A DNA stretch of 64,000 bases from contig CAVKEB010000010.1 in the NCBI GenBank assembly GCA_963655255.1, positions 6,965-70,964 of the forward strand, written 5' to 3'. Below the pieces are notes generated by a model. It was not told the DNA's origin, did no database searches, and saw nothing but the letters and a program-made list of their open reading frames with translations. A program made the translations under genes and the position numbers. The DNA is from CAG-791 sp963655255. GTDB taxonomy: Bacteria; Bacillota; Clostridia; Lachnospirales; Lachnospiraceae. Below are positions 8,660-17,354 of this stretch, piece by piece; position 1 is the first letter of the stretch, and each line of letters starts with the position of its first letter.

Positions 8660-8770
8660 AGTTTGCAAGTGACATCGATATGTCACTTGCAAACTGCAGC
8701 ATCGGTGCTGACGCACCGGCTGCCGCATTCGGCAAAATCGCCTTCGCGAATTTTGCCTCAGCGAGGTATA
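8660..8770 (+). repeat. Composite hairpin element, type E-F-D (copy 1)
   Basis: Three consecutive hairpins. E: 8660-8675 pairs perfectly with 8680-8695 (16 bp, loop CGAT). F: GCAGC-AT-CGGTGC (8696-8708), loop TGAC, GCACCG-GCTGC. D: GGCAAAA (8731) pairs with TTTTGCC (to 8757) around a CCTTCG apex. It ends in TCAGCGAGGTATA. It begins 2 nt after the lepB stop; rbgA begins 105 nt further on. Related copies occur at 17276, 45961 (minus), 51252, 59506 and 63911 (minus). Confidence 0.9.
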
Positions 8771-8875
8771 AAACCGGCGCAGAAGCTCAGCACGGAGGGC
8801 TCCTGACAAAAAAGTGAATCACAGGGCAATGGATTCACCCAGATCAGGAAAACAGGTTATCGAGGGAGAGACGAA

Positions 8876-9778
8876 ATGGATTATCAGTGGTATCCGGGAC
8901 ATATGACAAAGGCAAAGCGGATGATGCAGGAAAACGTCCGCCTCGTGGATCTGGTCATTGAGATCCTTGACGCGCGCGTGCCGCTTTCCAGTCGCAATCC
9001 GGATGTGGACCAGCTGGCGCAGGGCAAACAGCGGATGGTGATTCTGAGCAAGGCGGACCTTGCGGATCCGAAGCTGACGGCGCAGTTCACGGACTATTTT
9101 GCCAAAAAGGGCATTGCTGCGATTGCGCTGGACGCCAGAACGAAGAAAGCCAACGCACAGATCATGAAGACCCTTCAGAAGATCACGAAGGAGAAGAAGG
9201 AGCGGGATCTTAAGCGCGGGATTCGGAACCGTCCGGTCCGCGCAATGATCTGCGGGATTCCGAACGTAGGAAAGTCAACCTTTATCAACTCCCTGTCCGG
9301 AAGATCCAGCGCCAAAACCGGGAACAAGCCGGGCGTCACGAAGGGCAAGCAGTGGATTTCCTTTGCGGGGCTGGAGCTTCTGGATACGCCCGGAATCCTG
9401 TGGCCGAAGTTTGAGGATCAGAATGTCGGGCTGAGGCTCGCCCTGGTCGGTTCGATCAAGGACGATATTCTGGATGAAGAGGAGCTCGCAAGAAAGCTTC
9501 TGGCCATTCTGCTTCGGAAGTATCCGGAAATGCTGCGCGCAAGGTATTTTGACGGGAATCCTGCCACTCCCGCCGGGGAGGAACCGGTGGAGATTCCTGG
9601 GCAAACTGAGTATAATGACAAAGGACTGCAGGAGCTTCTGGTGCAGATCGCAGGGGCGAGGAATCTCCTCCGGAGCGGCGGAGAAAAGGATCCGGTCCGT
9701 GCGGCGCATCTGCTGCTCGATGATTTCCGAAGCGGAAGAATCGGGGCCATTACGCTGGATGATGCGCCGGAGGCATGA
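8876..9778 (+). CDS. rbgA: Ribosome biogenesis GTPase RbgA (YlqF)
   Basis: 300 residues. Circularly permuted GTPase needed for late 50S assembly. G4 (LSKADL) and G5 precede the P-loop GIPNVGKSTF, and LDTPGIL (G3) follows, the order expected for the family. The N terminus YQWYPGHMTKAKR contains the conserved histidine used in catalysis. The C-terminal helical domain binds rRNA. Start follows GAGGGAGAGACGAA. The 105 nt between the upstream hairpin element and this gene include a short GTGAATC/GATTCAC hairpin. Confidence 0.95.
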   Translation: MDYQWYPGHMTKAKRMMQENVRLVDLVIEILDARVPLSSRNPDVDQLAQGKQRMVILSKADLADPKLTAQFTDYFAKKGIAAIALDARTKKANAQIMKTLQKITKEKKERDLKRGIRNRPVRAMICGIPNVGKSTFINSLSGRSSAKTGNKPGVTKGKQWISFAGLELLDTPGILWPKFEDQNVGLRLALVGSIKDDILDEEELARKLLAILLRKYPEMLRARYFDGNPATPAGEEPVEIPGQTEYNDKGLQELLVQIAGARNLLRSGGEKDPVRAAHLLLDDFRSGRIGAITLDDAPEA

Positions 9779-9963
9779 CGGTCTGAGAGAGAGTCCGCCT
9801 GCGGGAAGCGCAGGACCGGGTGCTCTGCGGAAGCCCCCTTTCGGAAACGGGCAGGACAGCCTGCGAAGGGGTAAACCTGTGAGAAACGCAGGGCAAGGCG
9901 TTCCGCGGGAGACTTTGTGACGAAGGGATTGCCAAACGGAAAGGTACGGGCAGAAGATAAGCG

Positions 9964-10503
9964 ATGAAGAATACAGGAAAAACGATTTTACATACGGTAA
10001 TCTGGCTTGCGGCGGTCATTGCGCTGTCATGGTTCCTGATTACCTTCGTGGCGCAGCGGACCGATGTGAACGGAACCTCGATGGTGCCGACGCTGGAGGA
10101 CGGAGATCAGCTGATCGCGGACAAGGTGACATACCGTTTCCGTGATCCGAAACGGTTCGATATTATTATTTTCCCTTATCAGTACGCGGAGAACACCTAT
10201 TTTATCAAAAGAGTGATCGGCCTTCCGGGAGAACGGGTCCGGATCGACGAGCAGGGCAATATCTACATCAACGATGAGCTTCTGCAGGAGGATTACGGCT
10301 ACGAGCGGATGGAATACGCAGGACTTGCCGCGGAGGAGATCCAGCTGGGAGATGACGAGTATTTCGTTCTCGGCGACAACCGGAATGTGTCGGAGGACAG
10401 CCGCTATCCGGATGTCGGGAACATCAAGCGGAAGGACATCATCGGCAGGGCATGGCTGCGGATCTATCCGTTCTCGAAGTTCGGCCTTCTGACGGACAAG
10501 TAG
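9964..10503 (+). CDS. lepB: Signal peptidase I (second)
   Basis: 179 residues, the usual length for a Gram-positive SPase I. One N-terminal membrane segment (about 9-29), catalytic Ser in NGTSMVPTL (Ser39), catalytic Lys in YFIKRVIGLPGE (Lys82), and the box GDNRNVSEDSRYPD. It lies between rbgA and rnhB, a position where many Clostridia encode lepB; the copy at 8049 is the additional one. The 185-nt gap before it (9779-9963) contains a GC-rich hairpin (CCTGCG/CGCAGG near 9800) and no other gene that I can support. Confidence 0.94.
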   Translation: MKNTGKTILHTVIWLAAVIALSWFLITFVAQRTDVNGTSMVPTLEDGDQLIADKVTYRFRDPKRFDIIIFPYQYAENTYFIKRVIGLPGERVRIDEQGNIYINDELLQEDYGYERMEYAGLAAEEIQLGDDEYFVLGDNRNVSEDSRYPDVGNIKRKDIIGRAWLRIYPFSKFGLLTDK

Positions 10504-10540
10504 AGAATTAACATTTCACCGGTCAGGGAGACAGAGTCTT

Positions 10541-11239
10541 ATGACGAAAAAAGAAGAGGCACAGGCCAGAAGAGAGGAAAAGCTCCGGTTGGAAAAGCAG
10601 CGGGTCGCGGGAATGCGGGACTTTGAGCAGAAGGCCGTGGGAGACCTTCTGGGAGGAATTGCCCTGCCGGAAGGGTTCCTCATCTGCGGAATTGACGAGG
10701 CGGGAAGAGGACCCCTTGCGGGACCGGTCGCGGCGGGCGCCTGCATTCTTCCTCCGGATCATGATATTCTGTATCTGAATGATTCCAAAAAGCTCTCCGC
10801 GAAGAAGCGGGAGGAGCTCTATGAGGTCATCACGAACGAGGCGCTGGCGTGGTGCGTCGGGCTTTCCTCGCCGGAGCGGATTGATGAGATCAACATTCTG
10901 CAGGCAACGTATGAAGCGATGCGGAAGGCCATCGCGGGCCTGAAGGTTCTGCCGGACGCGTTGGTCAATGATGCGGTGACGATTCCGGAGGTGGAGCTTC
11001 CCCAGGCTCCGGTGATCAAGGGGGACGCGAAATGCCTTTCCGTCGCGGCAGCCTCCATCCTTGCCAAGGTGACGAGGGACCGGATGATGGAGGAGTATGA
11101 CCGGCAGTACCCGGAATACGGATTCGCGGCGCACAAGGGCTACGGAACGAAGGTACACATTGAGGCACTGCAGAAGTACGGTCCGTGTCCGATTCACCGT
11201 CGGACGTTTATTAGAAATTTTGTAGAAGGGAAAAGCTGA
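10541..11239 (+). CDS. rnhB: Ribonuclease HII
   Basis: 232 residues. Cleaves RNA in RNA-DNA hybrids and removes misincorporated ribonucleotides. The catalytic signature GIDEAGRGPLAGPV is intact, followed by LNDSKKLS and the KGDAKCLSVAAASILAKV block; the later acidic residues are present in TRDRMMEEYD. The N terminus has an extra charged helix of about 45 residues before the catalytic domain, as in many Firmicutes. It is followed by yraN after 2 nt. Confidence 0.96.
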   Translation: MTKKEEAQARREEKLRLEKQRVAGMRDFEQKAVGDLLGGIALPEGFLICGIDEAGRGPLAGPVAAGACILPPDHDILYLNDSKKLSAKKREELYEVITNEALAWCVGLSSPERIDEINILQATYEAMRKAIAGLKVLPDALVNDAVTIPEVELPQAPVIKGDAKCLSVAAASILAKVTRDRMMEEYDRQYPEYGFAAHKGYGTKVHIEALQKYGPCPIHRRTFIRNFVEGKS

Positions 11240-11241
11240 GA

Positions 11242-11616
11242 ATGAGAAATTTCCGCAGGGAAGGAGGCGCTGCAGAAAGGCTGGCCGGAATGTTTCTGGA
11301 ACAGAACGGCGTGCGGATTCTGGAGCGGAACTTCCGCAGCGGACGGCGCGGAGAGATTGATCTTGTCGGTCTCGACGGGAGAACCCTTGTGTTCTTCGAG
11401 GTGAAATTCCGTCAAAGTGAGGGGAGCGGGACGCCGGAAGAGGCTGTGACCGTTGGGAAGCAGAAGACCATCTGCAGGACGGCAGATTATTACCGGTGCC
11501 GGCATCAGATCCCGGAGGATCAGCCGGTGCGGTTTGACGTTGTTGCGCTACGGCCCGCAGGAGAGGGAAAAGTTTCCTGCCATTGGGTGCGGAATGCGTT
11601 TCCCTATCATATTTAA
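11242..11616 (+). CDS. YraN-family (UPF0102) endonuclease-fold protein
   Basis: 124 residues. Restriction-endonuclease-like fold family: the core reads LERNFRSGRRGEIDLVGLDGRTLVFFEVKFR in the native order, with the E-D-ExK residues of PD-(D/E)XK enzymes visible. Function in the cell is poorly defined; it is often encoded beside rnhB, as here (2-nt gap). Ends the cluster; a terminator starts just at its stop codon. Confidence 0.88.
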   Translation: MRNFRREGGAAERLAGMFLEQNGVRILERNFRSGRRGEIDLVGLDGRTLVFFEVKFRQSEGSGTPEEAVTVGKQKTICRTADYYRCRHQIPEDQPVRFDVVALRPAGEGKVSCHWVRNAFPYHI

Positions 11617-11669
11617 AATCCTCTGCAGTACGGCATCCGGAAAACGCCGTGCAACAGAGGATTGTTTTT
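11617..11669 (+). terminator. Rho-independent terminator after yraN
   Basis: AATCCTCTG (11617-11625) pairs with CAGAGGATT (11655-11663), with an inner ACGGC/GCCGT stem, then GTTTTTG. The rest of the gap to prs has a small ACAGACA/TGTCTGT hairpin at 11777-11794 that may help end prs on the other strand. Confidence 0.85.
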
Positions 11670-11803
11670 GTAATGGTTCGTCAAATTTTGTAGCTTTCTG
11701 TATGAAACGCCTTTGGCCGACAGCATCGGGGATTTTGCAGGAAAATCCGAAATGTCATGACCGGTTATGTTTTGTTACAGACAGCAGTGTCTGTGAACAA
11801 TGA

Positions 11804-13030
11804 TCAGAAATCCGTGTTCTCCAGTTCCAGCTTCTCGAATTCGGTCTGCTCATTCTTGTTGAACTTCGCGAGGAGCTCATGAATCTTGGAGGTCGGCGTC
11901 GTCATGTCCGAAATCGAAGCATCATGGTTGAAGAAATCAATGATGTTGGCCAGATATTTGCCCATGTCAGCGGAAGAGAACCACGGGCGGTCATGCAGTT
12001 CTCCCGGCTGCCAGGTGAGATTGGAAGTGATGATGAGATCGAAATCTCCCTGCTCATAGGCCTTGTCGAAGATCTCCAGACCGTCGGTGAAAAGGCCGAA
12101 CGTGGTGCAGAGGAATACGCGTCCCGCGTTCATCTTCTTCAGCTGTTTTGCAGTGTCCAGAATGCTGCCGCCGGAAGAGATCATGTCATCCATGACGATG
12201 ACATCCTTTCCCGCGAGGTCGCTGCCGAGGAACTCATGCGCGACAATCGGATTCTTGCCGTTCACAATGCGGGAGTAGTCACGGCGTTTGTAGAACATAC
12301 CGGTGTCGGCACCGATCACGCTTGCGAAATAGACAGCGCGGTCCAACGCTCCCTCGTCCGGAGAGATGACGACGAAATGCTCCTTGTCCAGAATGACGTC
12401 CGGGAAGGAGTGGATGATCGCACGGAGGAACTGGTACGGGGAGATGAAGTTGTCAAAATTGGAGAGCGGGGCCACATTCTGAATCCGGGGATCGTGCGCG
12501 TCAAAGGTAATGAAATTCTTGACGCCGAGGTCCACCAGCTCATGGAACATGTTGGCGCCGTCCAGAGATTCCCGACCGGATCTCTTGTGCTGACGGCCCT
12601 CATACAGGAAGGGCATGATCACGGAAATGCGGGCTGCCTTGCCGTTGATGGCAGCGACAATCCTCTTCAGATCCTGAAAATGATCGTCCGGAGACATGTG
12701 GTTGATGAAGCCGTTCATCTTGTAGGTCAGAGAGTGGTTGGTGACATCCGTGAGAATGAAAATATCCTTGCCGCGGCAGGATTCGGCAATCACGCCCTTG
12801 CCCTCGCCGGTGCCGAAACGGACGCATTCAGCCTGCATCCGGTAATCGTCGCGGACATATCCCTGAAAAGCGGTATCGCCCTTGGCGATGTTATCGTAAT
12901 GCTTCCGGAAAGATACGAGGTAATCATTGACTTCATTTCCCAGCGCCTCGGCGGAGGGAAGAACAACAAGCTCAAGCGGGGCGACCGGGATGCGGCGTTC
13001 CAGCTTCTGATGCAGCTGCAGATCAGACAT
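11804..13030 (-). CDS. prs: Ribose-phosphate pyrophosphokinase (long form)
   Basis: Makes PRPP from ribose-5-phosphate and ATP for nucleotide, His and Trp synthesis. The start is set at the ATG at 13030 (MSDLQLHQKL) because AAGGAG lies 7 nt before it; the frame is open further upstream. 408 residues, clearly longer than the usual ~315-residue class I enzyme. The PRPP-binding loop is present as VIVMDDMISSGGSILDTA, and the flexible-loop/His region as FITFDAHDPRIQNV. It belongs to the longer clostridial subfamily. It is convergent with yraN and divergent from the radical SAM gene. In its leader a perfect CCTGAATTT/AAATTCAGG hairpin lies at 13082-13107. Confidence 0.9.
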   Translation of the reverse strand: MSDLQLHQKLERRIPVAPLELVVLPSAEALGNEVNDYLVSFRKHYDNIAKGDTAFQGYVRDDYRMQAECVRFGTGEGKGVIAESCRGKDIFILTDVTNHSLTYKMNGFINHMSPDDHFQDLKRIVAAINGKAARISVIMPFLYEGRQHKRSGRESLDGANMFHELVDLGVKNFITFDAHDPRIQNVAPLSNFDNFISPYQFLRAIIHSFPDVILDKEHFVVISPDEGALDRAVYFASVIGADTGMFYKRRDYSRIVNGKNPIVAHEFLGSDLAGKDVIVMDDMISSGGSILDTAKQLKKMNAGRVFLCTTFGLFTDGLEIFDKAYEQGDFDLIITSNLTWQPGELHDRPWFSSADMGKYLANIIDFFNHDASISDMTTPTSKIHELLAKFNKNEQTEFEKLELENTDF

Positions 13031-13476
13031 GGACATACTCCTTGTTTTTATTATTATGATGCATCGAACGATTGCAGGCATCCTGAATTTTACACTGGAA
13101 ATTCAGGGTGCGGCTGGCCGTCCTGTCCGAATCGGATATAAAGTCGGATCTCCTGCGGTTTCATCCGGCAGATCACTTCTGCCAATGTCAGTGAAAACCT
13201 GTGGCATACGGAAGAATATGCATGCCAGACGGCCTATTCATTGTACTTTCTATGGAAGGAACCCGCAAGCGGTTAATTTCCGTGGCGGAACGATCAGCAG
13301 TCCGTGGGATTCTTTACCCATTCCGGGAAAATTGTCCATTTTTTAACAAAGAAACGTGTTACAATATGAAATGAATCTTGGTCATAAAGTCGCATACCCG
13401 GTGGCGGGCAACAGGTCAGACCGGCTGCTTCTGGGGAAAATTACGTGCCGCAGGAAAATGAGGCAGGGAGGAAATT
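13031..13476. other. Divergent intergenic region prs / radical SAM gene
   Basis: No supportable gene. Contains the 9-bp CCTGAATTT/AAATTCAGG inverted repeat (13082-13107) in the prs leader and, for the plus strand, an extended -10 (TGTTACAAT, 13357-13365) without a clear -35. The same TGTTACAAT string occurs upstream of der (18044-18052). Ribosome binding site GGGAGGAAAT precedes the radical SAM start. Confidence 0.6.
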
Positions 13477-14877
13477 ATGGCAAACAAATTGACACATGCA
13501 GCAGAACGGGCAGCATTTCAGGCGGTTTTGAAGACAGCGGGAAGAAAGGCTGTTTCAAACCGTGAGGAAGGATTCGTCGGCGTTATTGACGCGATTCAGA
13601 AAATCAACGGAGACACTTGGCCGCCGGAAGCCTATGACAGACTCCGCGCAACGTTCAGCAAGGAAGGAAAGTGGACGAAATTCTTCAACAACCTTCTGGA
13701 CTATGTCGATCTGGACTATCTGGAAGGACTGTTCATGGCGTTTGGTTTTGAGGCAGGTTTTTCCGGATACAAGGAGACGAAGAAGGCGGCGCAGAAGTAC
13801 GGCGTCAGCATTCCGTGGGTCATCCTGTTCGATCCTACCTCGGCCTGTAACCTGCACTGCACCGGCTGCTGGGCATCCGAGTACGGTCATCAGCTGAATC
13901 TCTCCTATGAGGATATGGACAAGATCGTCACGGAGGGAAAGGAGCTCGGCATTCACGGCTATGTCATGACGGGCGGCGAGCCGACCGTGCGCAAGAACGA
14001 TATTTTCCGTCTCGCGCAGAAGCACAAGGACTGCGGCTTCATGCTGTTCACGAACGGCACGCTGGTGGATCAGGAGTTCTGCGACGAGATGAAGAAGTCG
14101 AAGAACATCGTCCTGTCCATGTCGATCGAGGGCTATGAGGATACGACGGACGCAAGACGAGGCAAGGGTACCTTCCAGAAGGTCATGGACACCATGGATC
14201 TTCTTCACAAGAACGGCCTGGTTTACGGCACGTCCATCTGCTACACGAGAGCGAACTGTGAGGCGGTTACTTCGGACGAGTTCATGGATTTCCTGATTTC
14301 CAAGGGCGTTGCGTTCAGTTGGTACTTCCACTTCATGCCGGTTGGAATGGATGCGACGATGGATCTTGTTCCGACACCGGAGCAGCGTGAATATATGTAT
14401 CACCGCATTCGTGAGATCCGCGGCTATGAAGGCGGCAAACCGATCTTTGCGATGGATTTCCAGAACGATGGCGAGTGGGTCAACGGATGCATCGCAGGCG
14501 GCAAGAACTACTGCCACATCAACCCGAACGGAGATGTGGAGCCCTGCGTCTTCATTCACTATTCCGGAGCGAACATTCACGAGAAGAGCCTTCTGGAGTG
14601 CCTGCAGCAGCCGCTGTTCAAGCTCTATCAGAAGAACCAGCCCTTCAATGAAAACCTGCTGCAGCCCTGTCCTTTCCTGGAGAACCCGGAGAAGCTTCAG
14701 GCAATCGTCAAGGCAGCCGGTGCCAAGAGCACAGACCTGACGGAGCCCGAGACGGTCGAGCACCTCTGTGGGAAGTGCGAGAACTACGCAAAGGAGTGGG
14801 CTCCGGTTGCGGACAAGCTCTGGAAGTCCAACCATCCGGATTATGAGAAGAGTGAGAAGGAAATTGTGCTGAAGTAA
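13477..14877 (+). CDS. Radical SAM protein with C-terminal Cys-rich domain
   Basis: 466 residues. The radical SAM cluster motif CNLHCTGC (Cys124, Cys128, Cys131) follows a ~115-residue N-terminal helical region, and MTGGEPTVRK is the SAM-binding GGE motif. Further cysteines occur at CIAGGKNYCHINPNGDVEPC, resembling the first part of a SPASM-type auxiliary cluster site, and near the end as CPFLE and CGKCENYAKEW. This pattern fits radical SAM enzymes that carry auxiliary Fe-S clusters. No substrate peptide or partner gene is adjacent, so the reaction is unknown. It is transcribed alone between an extended -10 promoter and a terminator. Confidence 0.8.
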   Translation: MANKLTHAAERAAFQAVLKTAGRKAVSNREEGFVGVIDAIQKINGDTWPPEAYDRLRATFSKEGKWTKFFNNLLDYVDLDYLEGLFMAFGFEAGFSGYKETKKAAQKYGVSIPWVILFDPTSACNLHCTGCWASEYGHQLNLSYEDMDKIVTEGKELGIHGYVMTGGEPTVRKNDIFRLAQKHKDCGFMLFTNGTLVDQEFCDEMKKSKNIVLSMSIEGYEDTTDARRGKGTFQKVMDTMDLLHKNGLVYGTSICYTRANCEAVTSDEFMDFLISKGVAFSWYFHFMPVGMDATMDLVPTPEQREYMYHRIREIRGYEGGKPIFAMDFQNDGEWVNGCIAGGKNYCHINPNGDVEPCVFIHYSGANIHEKSLLECLQQPLFKLYQKNQPFNENLLQPCPFLENPEKLQAIVKAAGAKSTDLTEPETVEHLCGKCENYAKEWAPVADKLWKSNHPDYEKSEKEIVLK

Positions 14878-14971
14878 GCAGCGGGCGTCGCGGGGATTCC
14901 GCATATGGGAACCGTGAAAAGAACGGTTTCAGCCGGTCTGCCTGATTTCAATAATGCTCTGTAATGATGCA

Positions 14972-15025
14972 GTGCCGTTACGGGAATGATACGAGTTGTG
15001 TCACTCCTGTGACGGCACGTTTTTG
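14972..15025 (+). terminator. Rho-independent terminator after radical SAM gene
   Basis: GTGCCGT (14972-14978) pairs with ACGGCAC (15012-15018), extended by GGGA/TCCT pairs, then GTTTTTG. Confidence 0.85.
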
Positions 15026-15221
15026 TTACATCCGCACATTATTTTCATGGAAAGTAATGTGTGCTCGTCATTTTCATCGATGACAGCCGCATCTTGTTTT
15101 TCTGCAGGGGAAGTTTGCTTTTAAAACAATGCTGCCAAAGGCGGGAGCGCTTGTGCTAAGATGAGAGGAGCATGCGGCCCTTTTGGGAATCGCAGGACAA
15201 GGGGAAAGGATTTCAGAGAAC
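15026..15221. other. Intergenic region before MFS gene, with inverted repeat
   Basis: GCACATTATTTTC (15034-15046) forms an imperfect inverted repeat with GAAAGTAATGTGTGC (15050-15064), an operator-like arrangement. A TAAGAT -10-like hexamer lies at 15157. No gene seen. Confidence 0.45.
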
Positions 15222-16376
15222 ATGTACATGTTATTGCTGGCACTCATTTATCTCGCATTCATCAGCCTGGGGCTTCCGGATTCGCTTCTCGGCTCCGGCT
15301 GGCCGGTGATGCACACTGAGCTTGGGGTTCCTGTGTCCTACATGGGAATTGTGTCGATGATCATTTCTGGCGGAACGATCGTATCAAGCCTTCTGTCGGA
15401 CCGGCTCACCCGCAGGTTCGGAACCCGGATTGTGACGGTTGTGAGCGTATTTCTCACCGTGCTCGCGTTATTCGGCTTTTCGTGTTCCAGCCGCTTCTGG
15501 ATGCTGATGGTATTCGGGATTCCCTACGGACTCGGAGCGGGAGCGATTGACGCGGCTCTCAACAATTACATTGCCCTTCATTACAAGGCAAAACACATGA
15601 GCTGGCTGCACTGCTTCTGGGGTGTCGGAACGATCATCAGCCCGTTCATCATGAGCTATGCGCTGGTCAACCGCACCTGGAACAGCGGATACCGGATCGT
15701 GGGGCTGATCCAGCTGGCGATTGCACTCCTTCTGCTGGTTACACTTCCTGTCTGGAAGGTGAACGGGACGAAAACGGGAGAGGCGGGGAAGAGTGTCGGT
15801 CTTTTCGGTGCGCTGCGCATCAGGGGCGTTCCGTTTCTTCTGACCGGATTTTTCGCCTACTGCGCCGCGGAGGCGACCACGATGCAGTGGGCTGCCACGT
15901 ATTTTGCAGAGGTGAAGGGAATTCCCGCGGAGCGTGCGGCGGGATTTGCGGCGCTGTTTTACATCGGAATCACGGCGGGAAGATTCGTCAGCGGCTTTAT
16001 CACGGACAAGCTCGGCGACCGGCGAATGATTCAGCTCGGCACCGGGATCCTGATCTGCGGAATCGCGGCGCTTCTTCTGCCGATCAGCTCCTATCAGGCG
16101 GCATTCGTCGCCTTTCTGGTGATCGGGTTCGGGTGCGGCCCGATTTATCCCTGCATCATTCATTCCACGCCGGATAATTTCGGCGCGGAGAATTCGGGAG
16201 CCATCATCGGAATCCAGATGGCAAGCGCTTATGTCGGCTCCACCTTCATTCCGCCGATTTTCGGGCTGATCGGAAATCACGTGACCTTCGCGGTCATGCC
16301 GGTCTTCCTGCTGATTTTCTTCCTCCTGATGATCGTGATGGTGGAGAGGACCTTCCGGGTAACGAGGAAAGCATGA
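15222..16376 (+). CDS. Major facilitator superfamily transporter
   Basis: About 384 residues with roughly twelve hydrophobic segments. The start ATG 15222 (MYMLLLALIYLAFISLG) is preferred over an upstream TTG because it begins at the first membrane helix and has a GGGGAAAGGA site upstream. It carries the MFS loop 2-3 motif (DRLTRRFGTRI) and its repeat after helix 8 (DKLGDRRMIQ). Resembles sugar/drug-type MFS proteins (FucP/YfkF-like); the substrate cannot be named. Its stop overlaps the next gene (ATGATG), indicating coupling with the U32-like protein. Confidence 0.88.
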   Translation: MYMLLLALIYLAFISLGLPDSLLGSGWPVMHTELGVPVSYMGIVSMIISGGTIVSSLLSDRLTRRFGTRIVTVVSVFLTVLALFGFSCSSRFWMLMVFGIPYGLGAGAIDAALNNYIALHYKAKHMSWLHCFWGVGTIISPFIMSYALVNRTWNSGYRIVGLIQLAIALLLLVTLPVWKVNGTKTGEAGKSVGLFGALRIRGVPFLLTGFFAYCAAEATTMQWAATYFAEVKGIPAERAAGFAALFYIGITAGRFVSGFITDKLGDRRMIQLGTGILICGIAALLLPISSYQAAFVAFLVIGFGCGPIYPCIIHSTPDNFGAENSGAIIGIQMASAYVGSTFIPPIFGLIGNHVTFAVMPVFLLIFFLLMIVMVERTFRVTRKA

Positions 16377-17272
16377 TGTCGCTTGCAACCTTTCACCTTC
16401 CGGGGCTGTTCGAATTCTATGAGCTGTACCGGGTATTTTTCCCTCTGTTTCGTGAGCACCGGGAGTATTTTTATGACTGGTGCGACATCGGTTCGGTGTA
16501 TGGGGCACCGGCGGGGTGCCTCTGGGGAGGCGGCCGCGTGGAAACAGGAGAGGCAGAGCCGCAGGAGGTACTGGCGCTCCTTCGGGAATACGGGATTTCG
16601 GCAAGACTCACTTTCAGCAATTTACTTCTTCGGAAGGAGCATCTCTCCGACCCGAAATGCAATGCGCTCTGCAAAATGTTCGCCCGGGAAGAGGGTGTGG
16701 AGAACGGCGTCATCGTCCATTCGGAGCTTCTTGCGGATTACCTGAGAGAGAACTATCCGCAGCTGTATCTGGTTTCTTCCACGACGAAGGTCCTCACGGA
16801 GTTTGAGGCCTTCCGGAGGGAAACGGAGCGGAGTGAGTTCCGGTATGTCGTTCCGGATTTTCGCCTGAACAAGAGGTTGGATCTTCTGGCATCGCTTTCG
16901 GACATTCAGAAGGACAAGACGGAATTTCTCTGCAATGAGTGCTGCTGGTTTGGCTGCAGAGAGCGGAAAGCCTGCTATGAGGCGGTCAGCAGATTGAGCC
17001 TTGGAGAGAAAGGGCCGGAACACCGCTGCAGGGCCCCGCACGCAGAGGAGGGCTACCGCTTTTCCAGGGCGATGGAGAATCCGGGATTTATCGGTATCGG
17101 AGATATCCGGAATATTTATCTTCCGATGGGATTTTCCAATTTCAAGATCGAGGGGCGTGGTCTCGGAAGCGCACTGGTGCTGGAGTTTCTTCTATATTAC
17201 ATGACGAAGCCGGAGTGCCAGCTGAAGGTTCGGGAGGCGGTTTATCTTGACAATATGCTGGACTTGTTCTAG
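16373..17272 (+). CDS. U32-peptidase-like TIM-barrel protein with Cys cluster
   Basis: 299 residues. Near the C terminus it has GFSNFKIEGRGLGS, resembling the FKIEGR signature of U32 peptidase-like proteins (TrhP/YdcP, UbiU/V), and cysteines CNECCWFGCRERKACYE around residues 190-206 that could hold an Fe-S cluster. The earlier region (LTFSNLLLRKEHLSDPKC; YLVSSTTKVLTEFE) fits a TIM-barrel. Assignment rests on these motifs and is tentative. Start overlaps the MFS stop, so the two are probably translated together. A hairpin element starts 4 nt after its stop. Confidence 0.6.
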   Translation: MMSLATFHLPGLFEFYELYRVFFPLFREHREYFYDWCDIGSVYGAPAGCLWGGGRVETGEAEPQEVLALLREYGISARLTFSNLLLRKEHLSDPKCNALCKMFAREEGVENGVIVHSELLADYLRENYPQLYLVSSTTKVLTEFEAFRRETERSEFRYVVPDFRLNKRLDLLASLSDIQKDKTEFLCNECCWFGCRERKACYEAVSRLSLGEKGPEHRCRAPHAEEGYRFSRAMENPGFIGIGDIRNIYLPMGFSNFKIEGRGLGSALVLEFLLYYMTKPECQLKVREAVYLDNMLDLF

Positions 17273-17275
17273 AGA

Positions 17276-17352
17276 AGTTTGAAAGTGACATCGATATGTC
17301 GCTTTCAAACTGCAGCATCGGTGTTGACGCGCCGGCTGCCTCAGCGAGGTAA
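17276..17352 (+). repeat. Composite hairpin element, type E-F (copy 2, D deleted)
   Basis: E: 17276-17291 pairs with 17296-17311 (one G-T wobble), loop CGAT. F: 17312-17339. The D hairpin is absent: the F end (GGCTGC) is joined directly to CTCAGCGAGGTAA. The element fills the whole 82-nt gap; GAGG lies 5 nt before the ATG of the next gene. Confidence 0.88.
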
Positions 17353-17354
17353 AT

